Shown: piece after piece, positions 24,382-33,435 of the stretch
Layout of the letters: each line of letters starts with the position of its first letter
How positions within the stretch are numbered: the stretch's first letter is position 1
Source of the DNA: Rhizobium sp. NXC24
Lineage (GTDB): Bacteria; Pseudomonadota; Alphaproteobacteria; Rhizobiales; Rhizobiaceae
Direction: 5' to 3'
Assembly: GCF_002944315.1 (NCBI RefSeq)
Contig: NZ_CP024314.1
Span: 1 to 64,000, forward strand
DNA length: 64,000 bases
Notes under the pieces: generated by a model
Databases searched by the model: none
Told to the model about the DNA's origin: nothing
What the model saw: the letters and a program-made list of their open reading frames with translations, nothing else
Program-made: the position numbers and the translations under genes

Positions 24382-25941
24382 ATGGCTCATATCATCATCA
24401 TCAATCCGCGTTTCGAAACCTCTTATTGGGGCATGGAACACGCGCTTCCATTGTTTGACGTAAAGGCGAACCTTCCAGTCGCCTGCTTGCCTCTGCTGGC
24501 GGCGCTCACGCCTGCCGAACACACCGTCACGCTTGTGGACGAGAATGTCGAGCCGATCGATTACGATCTGTGCGCGCAAGCGGATATCGTCGCGCTCACG
24601 GGCATGATCGTCCAGCGGTTTCGGATGAAGGAAATCCTGACCGAGCTTCGAGAACGCAATTGTTTCACCGTGGTCGGAGGACCGTGGGTCACGGTCAAGG
24701 AGGACTATTTCGAGGGACTTGTCGACGTCACTTTCATCGGCGAGGCCGAGGAGACCTGGCCGCAGTTCTTGCTCGAATGGGCGGAGGGTCGTCATGCCGG
24801 GCGTTACGCGCAATCCGACAAGACCGACATGAGCAAGGTGCCGATCCCGCGTTTCGATCTGCTGAAAATGGATGAATATGCGGTCGGCAGCATCCAGTTC
24901 TCGCGAGGCTGTCCGTTCACCTGTGACTTCTGCGATATTATCGTCGTGTTCGGGCGCAAGCCGCGGATCAAGGCCAGCGCACAGATCATTGCCGAGATGG
25001 AGGCATTGTTGTCTGCCGGAATGGATACGGCATTCATCGTCGACGACAATCTCATCGGCAACAAGAAGGCGATCAAGGAGGTTCTGCGCGACGTCGTTGC
25101 CTGGCAGGAATGCAACCACTATCCGATGACGTTCCTCACCGAAGCCTCGATCGATCTTGCTGACGATGACGAGCTGATGCAGCTCATGGTCGATGCCAAT
25201 ATCCGTGTCGTCTTCATCGGCGTCGAGACGCCGAACGAAGCAGCGCTGCGCGAAACCAAGAAGCTTCAGAATCTCAGAAAAGGCGGCACGATGCTGGAGA
25301 AAATCCACATCATCCAGCAGACCGGCATGGAAGTGTGGTGCGGCATGATCTTGGGTTTCGACAGCGACGACACGACGATTTTCGAAGCCCAACGCGTCTT
25401 TATCAAGGATGCGCGGATCGTCAACGCCATGATCGGCATGCTGGCCGCCATACCCAAGACGCCGCTTTATACACGCCTCGAGAAGGAAGGACGGCTGGAT
25501 CACGATGATCCTCCAGCCTTTGGCACCAATGTCATTCCCCTCAATCTCAGCCGGGAAACCCTGCGCGACGGCTATCTCTCCGTGTTGAGCGATCTTCACC
25601 AGCCCGCCGCCTATTTCGACAGGCTTGATGCGCTTTATCTCGATGCCCGTATTCAGCCGGAACGCTCGCGCCTGCGCCATCTGCGCCGCCATCCCATCCG
25701 CCTCATCGCCTTAAATCTCACATGGGCTTTTGAAGCTGCGGGCATTTTCACGAGATTGATGCGCCGGGTCCAGGATCCGGAGCTGCGCAATATCTATCGC
25801 CAACGCCTCTGGAAGCTCCTTTTGCGCCGTCGTTCTCCCGTGATCCTGCAGATCTATGCCATCAAATGCGCCATGCATTATCATGCGCATAAAATGGTCC
25901 AGCAAATGCGGTCCGGCGGCGACATCGTCAATTCATTCTGA
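24382..25941 (+). CDS. B12-binding radical SAM protein, HpnP/DUF4070-like
   Basis: The protein has 519 residues. About 1-140 are a cobalamin-binding-type Rossmann domain (IIIINPRFE, VTLVDENVE, ALTGMIVQRFRM, VVGGPWVT, FIGEAEETW). About 165-370 are a radical SAM barrel with the cluster motif CPFTCDFC (Cys177, Cys181, Cys184), then AFIVDDNLIGNKKA and VFIGVETPNEAALRETKK. About 380-519 are a basic helical C-terminus of DUF4070 type. This layout is that of class B enzymes such as the hopanoid methylase HpnP and relatives, which methylate unactivated carbons. No hopanoid genes adjoin, so the substrate is unknown. Start ATG 24382 is preferred (GGAG upstream); GTG 24373 sits too close to that site. 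Confidence 0.8.
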   Translation: MAHIIIINPRFETSYWGMEHALPLFDVKANLPVACLPLLAALTPAEHTVTLVDENVEPIDYDLCAQADIVALTGMIVQRFRMKEILTELRERNCFTVVGGPWVTVKEDYFEGLVDVTFIGEAEETWPQFLLEWAEGRHAGRYAQSDKTDMSKVPIPRFDLLKMDEYAVGSIQFSRGCPFTCDFCDIIVVFGRKPRIKASAQIIAEMEALLSAGMDTAFIVDDNLIGNKKAIKEVLRDVVAWQECNHYPMTFLTEASIDLADDDELMQLMVDANIRVVFIGVETPNEAALRETKKLQNLRKGGTMLEKIHIIQQTGMEVWCGMILGFDSDDTTIFEAQRVFIKDARIVNAMIGMLAAIPKTPLYTRLEKEGRLDHDDPPAFGTNVIPLNLSRETLRDGYLSVLSDLHQPAAYFDRLDALYLDARIQPERSRLRHLRRHPIRLIALNLTWAFEAAGIFTRLMRRVQDPELRNIYRQRLWKLLLRRRSPVILQIYAIKCAMHYHAHKMVQQMRSGGDIVNSF

Positions 25942-26181
25942 TTGGCAACCCGATGAGGGGAGGGCGGGCCGCCGACACGGTCGCCCGCAGGCGAGGCGCA
26001 ACGGAGGTTCTTGCTTCCGACCTTACCGGTCCGATCAAATCGATCTCACCACGATCACAGCGAACACAAGCTAATCTCGCCTACATCTTAATAAGAAAAA
26101 TGTGCCTCTGGCGCCTTGCCGCGGTTCGGGGCATCCTGTGATGGCCGAAAATTGTACTTTATGGCAGTTGGAGGAATACCG

Positions 26182-28143
26182 ATGCGCTGTTTTACCGTAC
26201 TTGGACCCTCGCAGACCGGAAAATCGACGGTCGTTGAAAAGCTCAGCTCCCTGGAAGGGCCGCCGAGAAAATCCAGCTCCCCCTACGGGCTGAACCTGAC
26301 GGAATTTACCTTTGCGAACGAAGCCTGGTGTGCGCTGGATGCGCCGGGACCCAATGAAGCGCTGGCGCATGTGCAGCATGCGCTTCTTGCCAGCGACGCA
26401 TGCATCCTGTGCATTTCACCGGCTCCCGAGGAGGCTGTGCTTGCCGCGCCCTATCTGCGCGTGATCGAGTCCTCGGGGACGCCTTGCATCCTCTTTGTCA
26501 ACCGGATGGATGAACCGAGGGGGCGGCTGAGGGATGTGATTGCAGCGCTTCAGGATTACGCCAATCACGCTCTTTTGCTTCGCCAGGTCCCGATCCGCGA
26601 GGGGGACAGGATCGTCGGGAGCTGCGATCTGATTTCGGAGCGGGCATGGCAGTACCGGGAAGGCCAGACTTCGGCGCTGATCGCAATCCCCGAAAGTGCC
26701 GCCGAACGCGAGCAGGAAGCACGCACCGAGCTCCTGGAGCATCTGTCCGAATTCGACGACTGGCTTCTCGAGGAACTGATCGAGGACCGGGAACCGGCGA
26801 GCGACGCACTTTATGCCATCTCATCGCGGGTCTTGAGGGAAAACAGGGTTATTCCGGTGCTGATCGGTGCCGCAAGTCACGGAAACGGCATGATGAGGCT
26901 GATGAAGGCGTTGCGTCATGAGGCGCCGCAGGTCACGGCTCTTCGCCAGCGTCTTGCTCGTGCGGCCTCCGTCGAGGAAGGAAGGCTGTCAGCGGTCAGC
27001 TTCCATGCCTATCATCGTCAGAATATCGGCAAGACGGTGTTGGTGCGTGCGCTGGGCGAGGGGCTGCGGCAGGGCGCATCGCTGGGCGGCTCCAGCCTCG
27101 GCGCCGTGCAGGGTCCCGCAAACGGAAAGTCCAATTCGGCTGTCGTACCTGCGCCGGGGGATGTCTTCGCGGCGGTCAAATCCGATCACCTGCCCGTTCC
27201 TTCGCTTTTGACATCGGACGCGACGGTCGCCCCGCCCGAGTGGACGGAGCCACCGACGCCGATGCTTGAAAGAATCCTGGTTCCGGGCAGCGAGCGCGAT
27301 GAAAACAAGCTCTCCGAGACGCTGGCAAAACTTTCCGAAACGGATCGGGGCCTGATCGTCTTGCAAGAGGAGGGCACCGGCGCCCAGCTCGTTCGCGCCC
27401 AGGGACCGGTGCATCTGCGCGATCTCTGCCGAACCCTGGCCGATGTCTTTCATATCGACGTGACCGACCGGACGCCCAGCCCGATCTACCGCGAGACGAT
27501 CGCGAAATCTTCGGATGTTCACTACCGCCATCGCAAACAGACGGGCGGTGCAGGGCAATTCGCGGATGTGAAGCTGAACATTCACCCCAACGCCCGCGGT
27601 CAGGGCTTCACCTTCAATGAAACAGTCAAGGGCGGCGTCGTTCCGCGCAACTATATCCCGGCGGTCGAAGCAGGCGCACGCGAAGCGATGGAGAAAGGGC
27701 CGCTCGGTTTTCAGGTCATCGATGTCGGCGTGACCCTATCGGATGGCCAGCATCATGCCGTCGACAGTTCGGAACACGCCTTCCGGACCGCGTCGAGGAT
27801 GGGAGTGCGACAGGCGCTTTCCGAAGGATCGACTGTCCTAATGCAGCCGATCTTCCGCAGCGAAATCCACATTCCGTCGGTCTATTCGGGCAATCTCGTC
27901 CAGATCGTCTCCGCTCTCAAAGGTCAGGTACTTGGCTTCGACCGGGATGAAGCCGCCAAGGGATGGGATATTTTCCGCGCGCTCGTTCCGGGCAGCGCCC
28001 TTGACGATCTGGCGCGGGCGCTGCGCTCGGCGACGCAAGGCATCGGTTATTTTTCCAAGGCCTTCGATCACTTCGAGGAGCTTTACGGCAAGGAGGCGGA
28101 CGCGGTCATCAAGGCGCACGAGACACAACGGGTCGAGCACTGA
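26182..28143 (+). CDS. Elongation factor G-like translational GTPase
   Basis: The protein has 653 residues from ATG 26182, with TTGGAGGAATACCG upstream; canonical EF-G is about 700. The GTPase domain (1-265) has P-loop GPSQTGKST in place of AHIDAGKTT, G3 DAPG and G4 NRMD in place of NKMD. Domains II-V follow: RVLRENRVIPVLIG, PPTPMLERILVPGSERDENKLSETL, YRETIAKSSDVHYRHRKQTGG-GQFADV (domain IV entry) and PIFRSEIHIPSVYSGNLVQIVSALKGQVLG (domain V). The gene is far from any ribosomal operon, so this is a paralogue, not the housekeeping factor. It may act in stress-specific ribosome handling or as a regulator; the role is unknown. Confidence 0.85.
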   Translation: MRCFTVLGPSQTGKSTVVEKLSSLEGPPRKSSSPYGLNLTEFTFANEAWCALDAPGPNEALAHVQHALLASDACILCISPAPEEAVLAAPYLRVIESSGTPCILFVNRMDEPRGRLRDVIAALQDYANHALLLRQVPIREGDRIVGSCDLISERAWQYREGQTSALIAIPESAAEREQEARTELLEHLSEFDDWLLEELIEDREPASDALYAISSRVLRENRVIPVLIGAASHGNGMMRLMKALRHEAPQVTALRQRLARAASVEEGRLSAVSFHAYHRQNIGKTVLVRALGEGLRQGASLGGSSLGAVQGPANGKSNSAVVPAPGDVFAAVKSDHLPVPSLLTSDATVAPPEWTEPPTPMLERILVPGSERDENKLSETLAKLSETDRGLIVLQEEGTGAQLVRAQGPVHLRDLCRTLADVFHIDVTDRTPSPIYRETIAKSSDVHYRHRKQTGGAGQFADVKLNIHPNARGQGFTFNETVKGGVVPRNYIPAVEAGAREAMEKGPLGFQVIDVGVTLSDGQHHAVDSSEHAFRTASRMGVRQALSEGSTVLMQPIFRSEIHIPSVYSGNLVQIVSALKGQVLGFDRDEAAKGWDIFRALVPGSALDDLARALRSATQGIGYFSKAFDHFEELYGKEADAVIKAHETQRVEH

Positions 28144-28166
28144 AGCGTTCGCGACGGATAAGCATG

Positions 28167-28198
28167 TACGCAGCGAGGCGTGACGCCCTTGCTGCGTA
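28167..28198. terminator. Hairpin between convergent genes
   Basis: TACGCAGC (28167-28174) pairs with GCTGCGTA (28191-28198), and inner bases GGCG/CGCC extend the stem around a short loop. It lies between the stop codons of the convergent EF-G-like and LacI-type genes. No T-run follows on either strand, so it is a candidate bidirectional terminator only. Confidence 0.45.
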
Positions 28199-28206
28199 GA
28201 GTTGGA

Positions 28207-29247
28207 TCAAGTCCACATGCTTTCCGGCGTCAGGATATCGAAGGGAACAATCCGCTGCTCGATCGAGGGCGTGTCTCTCGATTCGACGCGCCGTAACATG
28301 ACGTCGATCAGTTCCTCTGCCATCTTTTCCGAGGGATGGCAGAGCGACGCCGTGATGAGCCTCTCGCTCAATCCCTTCCTCGTCTCCGGTCCGACATCAC
28401 GGGATACGATCTTCACCTTATGCTGCCTGTCCGGCGATAATTCCCGTACGGCGCGTAATACGCCGGAAATCCCCCCGCCATTGACGAACAGGCCGCAAAG
28501 CTCGTTTTCAACTGCCAAGAGGTTCCGCACGATTTCATAGGCATTGTTGGGCTCTTCATAGGTCAGCAAAGGCTCGCTGACATGGAGCTGCGGTGCGTGC
28601 TCGCGCATATAGGACCGAAAGCTTGCATCCGCTATGTCCTGGCACTGATAGCGGTTGCTTCCGATCAAGGGGAATACTTTCCCGGGCTCATGTGCCGCCT
28701 GGTTTATAAACCACGCCGCGGTGCGGCCGATTTTCCAGTTGTCCGTGCCGACGAACCCCGCACGGCTCGCTGCGGAGATGTCGGTCACGAATGCGACCGC
28801 CGGCACCCCCTTGCTCCGCAATTCGTCTATCGCCTGGCTGACCAGCGGATGATCGGCCGTAATCATCGCGACGGCGTCCGCGGTTTCTCCCATTTTCAGG
28901 AGATTGGCAGAAACCGCCTCGGGCGAAAGATCGTCCTCGAATACGACATTGGGCTCAATGACCACATCGCGGTGACGCAAGGCCGAATTCGTCAGCGCCT
29001 CGGCCCACATTTGATACAGCGGTCTGTGAGACTGCTGCATCAGAAAGGCAAGCGTTCGATGGGGCAGGTTGTCCCGCTTTCGTTCGCGTAGCGCGCCCAG
29101 GCCGTAGAAGCCGATTTCGTCTGCGGCTTTCAGAATGCGCTCAACTGTGTCTTGCCTGACAGAGCCCGTCCCGTGGAGAAGCCTGTTCACTGTCGAAAGG
29201 CTCACATCCGATGCTCGCGCCAGATCGGCGATGGTTGGTCTATTCAT
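28207..29247 (-). CDS. LacI-family transcriptional regulator of the inositol-type island
   Basis: The protein has 346 residues. The N-terminal helix-turn-helix (TIADLARASDVSLSTVNRLLHGTGSVRQDTVERIL) is typical LacI, followed by a hinge and a periplasmic-binding-like sensor domain (RTLAFLMQQSHRPLYQMWAEAL; GFVGTDNWKIGRTAAWFINQ; GLFVNGGGISGVLRAVREL) that would bind a sugar or cyclitol. It is divergent from the ABC transporter operon with 147 bp between starts. That gap holds an inverted repeat at 29263-29282, its likely operator. It probably represses the operon until substrate arrives. Rhizobial inositol genes are usually under RpiR-type IolR, so a LacI regulator hints at a different cyclitol or sugar inducer. 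Confidence 0.9.
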   Translation of the reverse strand: MNRPTIADLARASDVSLSTVNRLLHGTGSVRQDTVERILKAADEIGFYGLGALRERKRDNLPHRTLAFLMQQSHRPLYQMWAEALTNSALRHRDVVIEPNVVFEDDLSPEAVSANLLKMGETADAVAMITADHPLVSQAIDELRSKGVPAVAFVTDISAASRAGFVGTDNWKIGRTAAWFINQAAHEPGKVFPLIGSNRYQCQDIADASFRSYMREHAPQLHVSEPLLTYEEPNNAYEIVRNLLAVENELCGLFVNGGGISGVLRAVRELSPDRQHKVKIVSRDVGPETRKGLSERLITASLCHPSEKMAEELIDVMLRRVESRDTPSIEQRIVPFDILTPESMWT

Positions 29248-29262
29248 GACAGCTCCCGAAAA

Positions 29263-29282
29263 GTGTCATTTTTGAAAGACAC
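29263..29282. promoter_or_regulatory. Probable operator in the divergent LacI/ABC promoter
   Basis: GTGTCATTTTTGAAAGACAC has arms GTGTC/GACAC plus further matching pairs, 7 of 10 positions symmetrical. It sits 16 bp before the LacI-type gene and 112 bp before the binding-protein gene. A third GTGTC occurs at 29305-29309. The LacI-type protein is the natural candidate to bind. Confidence 0.5.
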
Positions 29283-29394
29283 GTTATGAAACAAAATCAC
29301 CTACGTGTCAGTATTACAGTTTCGCAATGGCATCTCAAGGATTAAACATCATGTCGCATTGTGGTCCCCAATTGATGGGGCTCGGGAGGAAGAT

Positions 29395-30369
29395 ATGAAA
29401 CGCATGAAGCTTATCGGTGCAGCGTTGCTGACGACTGTTGCCCTGTCCATGGGTGCTACGACAGCGTTCGCCGCAAAAATCTTTGTCGTCGGCGGAAAGC
29501 CTGACGACCCGTTCTGGTCGATCGTAAAGCGCGGTGCAGAGGATGCCGGTGCTGTTGTGAAGGCACAGGGCGGTTCCGTCACTTGGCTCGGCCCGCAGAA
29601 CTACGACAATCTCGGTGTCGATGCGGCTGAACTGATCCGCCAAGCCATCTCCCAGGGCGCGGACGCCATCGTCGGCCCCGACTGGGTCCCGGAAGCGATG
29701 GACCCTGCATTCAAGGCCGTCGTCGACAAGAAGATCCCTCTGATCATCTATAATGCAGGCGGTGTCGCCGCCGCGGATCGTCTGGGCGCCATGAATTACA
29801 TTGGCAGCGACGACTACAAGGCTGGCGTTGCCGCCGGTAAGTATTTTGCGAAGAACGACATCAAAAGCCTGGTCTGCATCAACACGCTTCCGGGTGCCGC
29901 CAACATCGAAGCGCACTGCAAGGGCATGACCGATGGCGTCAAGGAAGCGGGCGGCAAGGGAGATACATTGCCGCTGCCGGCAACCTCCTTCGGCAATTCC
30001 ACAGCGGTTGCCCAGGCCGTGAAAGCCTATCTGCTCCAGCATCCGGATGTCGGCGGCGTCTACACGATCGGAAACGTCGACGCGAATTCCGCGATCAACG
30101 GCATCATGCAGTCCGGCAAAGTCGGCAAGGTCAAGGTCGGCGGCGTCAACATGGACGAGACCATCCTCAACAATATCAAGAGCGGCACGCAGATGTTCAC
30201 GATCGACCAGCAAGGCTATCTGCAGGGCTATCTGGCCGTGTCGATCCTGAACGGCAATGTGAATTATGGCCTGACCGTGCCGACCCGGGAAATCCTGACC
30301 GGTCCTGGGATTGTCGACGCGTCAAACGTCGAAGCCACGCTTGCGGGAGTGAAGGGCGGCGCTCGCTAA
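29395..30369 (+). CDS. Sugar/cyclitol ABC transporter substrate-binding protein (ribose type)
   Basis: The protein has 324 residues from ATG 29395 (GGGAGGAAGAT upstream). The signal peptide is MKRMKLIGAALLTTVALSMGATTAFA, cleaved before AKIF. The mature periplasmic-binding fold of type 1 (Peripla_BP_4) shows FVVGGKPDDPFWSIVKRGAEDAG, ISQGADAIVGPDWVPEAMDPAF, IPLIIYNAG, GVYTIGNVDANSAINGIMQSG and FTIDQQGYLQGYLAV. It delivers substrate to the permeases at 30466 and 31526. Because the operon continues into iol-type enzymes, an inositol isomer or related compound is the likely ligand (inference). Confidence 0.92.
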   Translation: MKRMKLIGAALLTTVALSMGATTAFAAKIFVVGGKPDDPFWSIVKRGAEDAGAVVKAQGGSVTWLGPQNYDNLGVDAAELIRQAISQGADAIVGPDWVPEAMDPAFKAVVDKKIPLIIYNAGGVAAADRLGAMNYIGSDDYKAGVAAGKYFAKNDIKSLVCINTLPGAANIEAHCKGMTDGVKEAGGKGDTLPLPATSFGNSTAVAQAVKAYLLQHPDVGGVYTIGNVDANSAINGIMQSGKVGKVKVGGVNMDETILNNIKSGTQMFTIDQQGYLQGYLAVSILNGNVNYGLTVPTREILTGPGIVDASNVEATLAGVKGGAR

Positions 30370-30398
30370 GCGCGTCGCGGACAATCGACGACTGCATT

Positions 30399-30419
30399 GC
30401 CCGGCCATAAGCGCCGGGC
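30399..30419 (+). other. Intercistronic hairpin after the binding-protein gene
   Basis: GCCCGGC (30399-30405) pairs with GCCGGGC (30413-30419) around a 7-base loop, 30 bases after the stop codon and before the first permease gene. No T-run follows. Such hairpins often stabilise the abundant upstream message for the binding protein relative to the membrane genes. Confidence 0.5.
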
Positions 30420-30465
30420 GGTGCGGCGCCGGTCGAGTTCACCCTTAACCTTCGGGGAGGAAGTA

Positions 30466-31515
30466 ATGGCTTTAGCCACCCAGAATAAGGTCGCCACCAC
30501 GATGCCCGCCAGCGTAGGGTTCCGGGCTTCAATTGGACGACTGTCGCGTCGGCCCGAAGTCGGCTCCTTTCTCGGCATGATCGCCGTGTTTGTTTTCTTT
30601 GCGATTTTCGCAGGAGAAGTCTTTGTTTCGGCGGCGGGCTTTGCGAGCTGGTTGAACGTTGCAGCCGAAATCGGCATCGTTGCGCTTCCGATCGGACTTT
30701 TGATGATTGCCGGTGAACTCGACCTGTCCGTCGGCGCCGTCATTCCGGCCTCGTCTCTGACCGTGGCAATCATCTCCGGCTACTATGGCGCACCGGACAG
30801 CGTTGGTATCGCTGCGGCGCTGATCATGGGCCTTCTCGTCGGTTTCGTGAACGGCTATCTCGTGTTGCGCACCGGGGTCCCCTCGCTGATCGTCACGATC
30901 GGCGTCATGTTCGCCGTGATGGGGCTGACCTTGGGTTTCGCGGTCTTGCTGACCGGCTCCACCAGCACGGCTATCGTGCCCCATGAGTTGTCGAAGGCCT
31001 TGTTCGGGCAGTTCATCGCGGGCATGTTCCAGGTCACGATCTTCTGGTGGATTCTCTTCGCGGCCCTTCTGGCCTATCTCCTGCACATTTCGCCCTACGG
31101 CAATTGGATTTTTGCCATGGGCGGCGACAGGGTCAGCGCCCGCAATGCCGGCATTCCGACCGAGCGCCTGACGATCTCGCTCTTCATGATCAGCAGCTTC
31201 TGCGCAGCCTTTGTCGGTGTAAGCCAGGCAATGGTCTACCAGAGCGCCCAAGTCGCGGCGGGCCAATCCTTCATATTCAACTCCATCATGTGCGTGGTGA
31301 TCGGCGGCGTTCTCCTGACCGGCGGCTTCGGATCGATCATCGGCGTGGTTTTGGGCACCATCACTTTCGCGATGGTCAACCAGGGCATCTTTTTCACGAG
31401 CTTCGACCCCAACATGGGCAGCGTGATCATCGGTGCACTTTTGCTGGTTGCTGTTCTGATGAACGACACCTTCCGCAAGATGGCGTTGTCTTACTCCGCA
31501 AAGAAAAAGAACTGA
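30466..31515 (+). CDS. ABC transporter permease (ribose/xylose type), copy 1
   Basis: The protein has 349 residues from ATG 30466 (GGGGAGGAAGTA upstream). It has about ten hydrophobic segments and the BPD_transp_2 signatures GIVALPIGLLMIAGELDLSVGAVIPASS, NGYLVLRTGVPSLIVTIG and AMGGDRVSARNAGIPTERLT (ATPase-coupling loop), plus VVIGGVLLTGGFGSIIGVVLGT. It is closely related along its whole length to the next gene, so the channel may be a heterodimer. It sits ten bases before copy 2. Confidence 0.92.
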   Translation: MALATQNKVATTMPASVGFRASIGRLSRRPEVGSFLGMIAVFVFFAIFAGEVFVSAAGFASWLNVAAEIGIVALPIGLLMIAGELDLSVGAVIPASSLTVAIISGYYGAPDSVGIAAALIMGLLVGFVNGYLVLRTGVPSLIVTIGVMFAVMGLTLGFAVLLTGSTSTAIVPHELSKALFGQFIAGMFQVTIFWWILFAALLAYLLHISPYGNWIFAMGGDRVSARNAGIPTERLTISLFMISSFCAAFVGVSQAMVYQSAQVAAGQSFIFNSIMCVVIGGVLLTGGFGSIIGVVLGTITFAMVNQGIFFTSFDPNMGSVIIGALLLVAVLMNDTFRKMALSYSAKKKN

Positions 31516-31525
31516 GGGGGAAGCT

Positions 31526-32521
31526 ATGTACAGACCCGATTTCAGAAATCTGGTGCGGCGTCCCGAGGCCGGATCGATTCTCAGCCTTATCGTCGTCATC
31601 GCCTTCTATGTGATCTTCGGAGGTGTCCAGCTCGGCAATCTCTTCGGCGCGGCAAGCTGGGTGAACTTTGCGGCCAATCTCGGCATCGTTGCGCTTCCCG
31701 TCGGCTTGCTCATGATCGCCGGCGAACTGGACATCTCGATCGGTGCGATGATCCCGGCAGGGTCCATGAGCATTGCGGTCATCTCCGGCTACTATGGATT
31801 GCCAATCGTCGTCGGCATCGGGGCAGCGCTGGGGATCGGCATTCTGGTCGGCCTGCTGAACGGTATTCTCGCCGTTCGCACCTCGGTGCCTTCGCTCATC
31901 ATCACCCTCGGTACCCTCGTGGCCATGCAAGGCATTGTGCTGACGGCCTCCGTGCTGATCACGGGCAACGCCAGCGTTCCTTTGAATGCTCCTGATTGGG
32001 CCAAGATGATCTTCGGCCAACTGCTCGGCGGCAACTATCAGATCATCATTCTCTGGTGGCTGGCGGTGACTGCGATTTATGCAGTGGTTCTCCATCAAAC
32101 CCGCTTCGGCAACTGGATCTTTGCCATGGGCGGCGACAAGGAAAGCGCGCGCAACGCCGGTATTCCGACACGCCGCCTGACGGTCTGGCTCTTCGTGCTC
32201 TCCTCGACCAGCGCATCGTTCGTCGGCATGTGCGGCGCCATCCTGTTCAATTCGGCCCAGGTCTCCGGCGGGATGAACTACATATTCAACGCGGTCGTCT
32301 CGGTCGTGGTGGGCGGCGTGCTTCTGACGGGCGGATTTGGTTCGGCCATCGGGATCTTCTTTGGAACGATCACTTTCGCCATCGTCAACCAGGGCATCTA
32401 CTTCACCAGCATCGACCGCAATTGGTCGAGCCTCATCATCGGCATCATGCTGCTCGTTGCTGTGCTGATGAACAACACTTTCCGTAACATGGCGCTTACC
32501 TACGCGCCGAAAAAGAAGTGA
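31526..32521 (+). CDS. ABC transporter permease (ribose/xylose type), copy 2
   Basis: The protein has 331 residues starting MYRPDFRNLVRRPEAGS. The same motifs as in copy 1 occur with substitutions: GIVALPVGLLMIAGELDISIGAMIPAGS, NGILAVRTSVPSLIITLGTLVAM, AMGGDKESARNAGIPTRRLT and VVVGGVLLTGGFGSAIGIFFGT. Tandem duplication followed by divergence is the simplest history. It is followed after ten bases by the ATPase gene. Confidence 0.92.
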   Translation: MYRPDFRNLVRRPEAGSILSLIVVIAFYVIFGGVQLGNLFGAASWVNFAANLGIVALPVGLLMIAGELDISIGAMIPAGSMSIAVISGYYGLPIVVGIGAALGIGILVGLLNGILAVRTSVPSLIITLGTLVAMQGIVLTASVLITGNASVPLNAPDWAKMIFGQLLGGNYQIIILWWLAVTAIYAVVLHQTRFGNWIFAMGGDKESARNAGIPTRRLTVWLFVLSSTSASFVGMCGAILFNSAQVSGGMNYIFNAVVSVVVGGVLLTGGFGSAIGIFFGTITFAIVNQGIYFTSIDRNWSSLIIGIMLLVAVLMNNTFRNMALTYAPKKK

Positions 32522-32531
32522 GGTCGGGCCA

Positions 32532-33338
32532 ATGAAAACGCCGATCATGGAACTCGAGAACGTCAACAAGTCGTTCGGTCCTATCGATGTCCTCCATAAC
32601 ATCAATCTGCAAGTTCACTCCGGCGAAGTCCTTTGCCTTCTCGGGGACAATGGTGCGGGCAAGTCGACGCTCATCAAGACCTTTGCCGGCGTCTACAAGC
32701 CGACCAGCGGTACCGTGAAATTCGAAGGCCAGCCCTTGTCGTTCAATAACCCGCGTGAAGCCGCCGATATGGGCATCGCCACCGTTCATCAATTTGGCGG
32801 CACGTTTCCGCTGATGAGTATCGGTCGATCCTTCTTTGTGGGGCGGGAACCGACGAAAGGGCTCGGTCCCTTCAAGATCTACGATCGCAAGACCGCCAAT
32901 GAGATTGCCGTCAAAGCGGTTCGTGAATTCGGCATTACCCGGATTGACGATGGCGATCGCCTCATCGGCGGCCTTTCCGGCGGTGAGCGCCAATCGCTCG
33001 CCATCGCCCGCGCGGTCCATTTTGGCGCCCGCGTGCTGATCCTGGATGAGCCCACGGCCGCGCTCGGGGTCAAGGAAGCAGCGCACGTGCTGCGCATCGT
33101 ACTTGAGGCACGAAAGCGCGGCCTGGCCGTCATCTTCATTACCCACAATGTCATCCACGCGATGACGGTTGGCGATCATTTCGCGGTCCTGATCAAGGGC
33201 GAAAAGGCGGCCGACTTCCGCAAGGGTGAGAAAAGCCGCGAAGAAATTACCGATCTCATGGCGGGCGGCGAGGCGATGGCCGAGCTGGAGGCCGAGATCG
33301 AAGCCCATGCAAACAGCGGGCACGCCTCGGTAGCCTGA
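32532..33338 (+). CDS. ABC transporter ATP-binding protein, single-domain (FrcA type)
   Basis: The protein has 268 residues with one ABC domain: Walker A LGDNGAGKSTLIKT, Q-loop HQFGGTFPL, signature GLSGGERQSLAIARAV, Walker B VLILDEPTAALGVKE and the switch His in FITHNVIHAM. Classical RbsA/MglA ATPases of this transporter class carry two fused domains of about 500 residues. The short form resembles rhizobial FrcA and would act as a homodimer. It powers the permease pair encoded directly upstream. Confidence 0.92.
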   Translation: MKTPIMELENVNKSFGPIDVLHNINLQVHSGEVLCLLGDNGAGKSTLIKTFAGVYKPTSGTVKFEGQPLSFNNPREAADMGIATVHQFGGTFPLMSIGRSFFVGREPTKGLGPFKIYDRKTANEIAVKAVREFGITRIDDGDRLIGGLSGGERQSLAIARAVHFGARVLILDEPTAALGVKEAAHVLRIVLEARKRGLAVIFITHNVIHAMTVGDHFAVLIKGEKAADFRKGEKSREEITDLMAGGEAMAELEAEIEAHANSGHASVA

Positions 33339-33435
33339 ACCGCTACCGACACGAGACACGACGACAAACACGAAACCGGCTCACCCGCCCTCGCGGGTGG
33401 GATCTCCAAGTGCAACCTTTTTCGGGTGACCATTC

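Noticed and set aside
24379..25692. 437-codon minus-strand frame opposite the radical SAM gene
   Set aside because: Shadow frame; the plus strand has catalytic motifs and a ribosome binding site, the minus strand neither.
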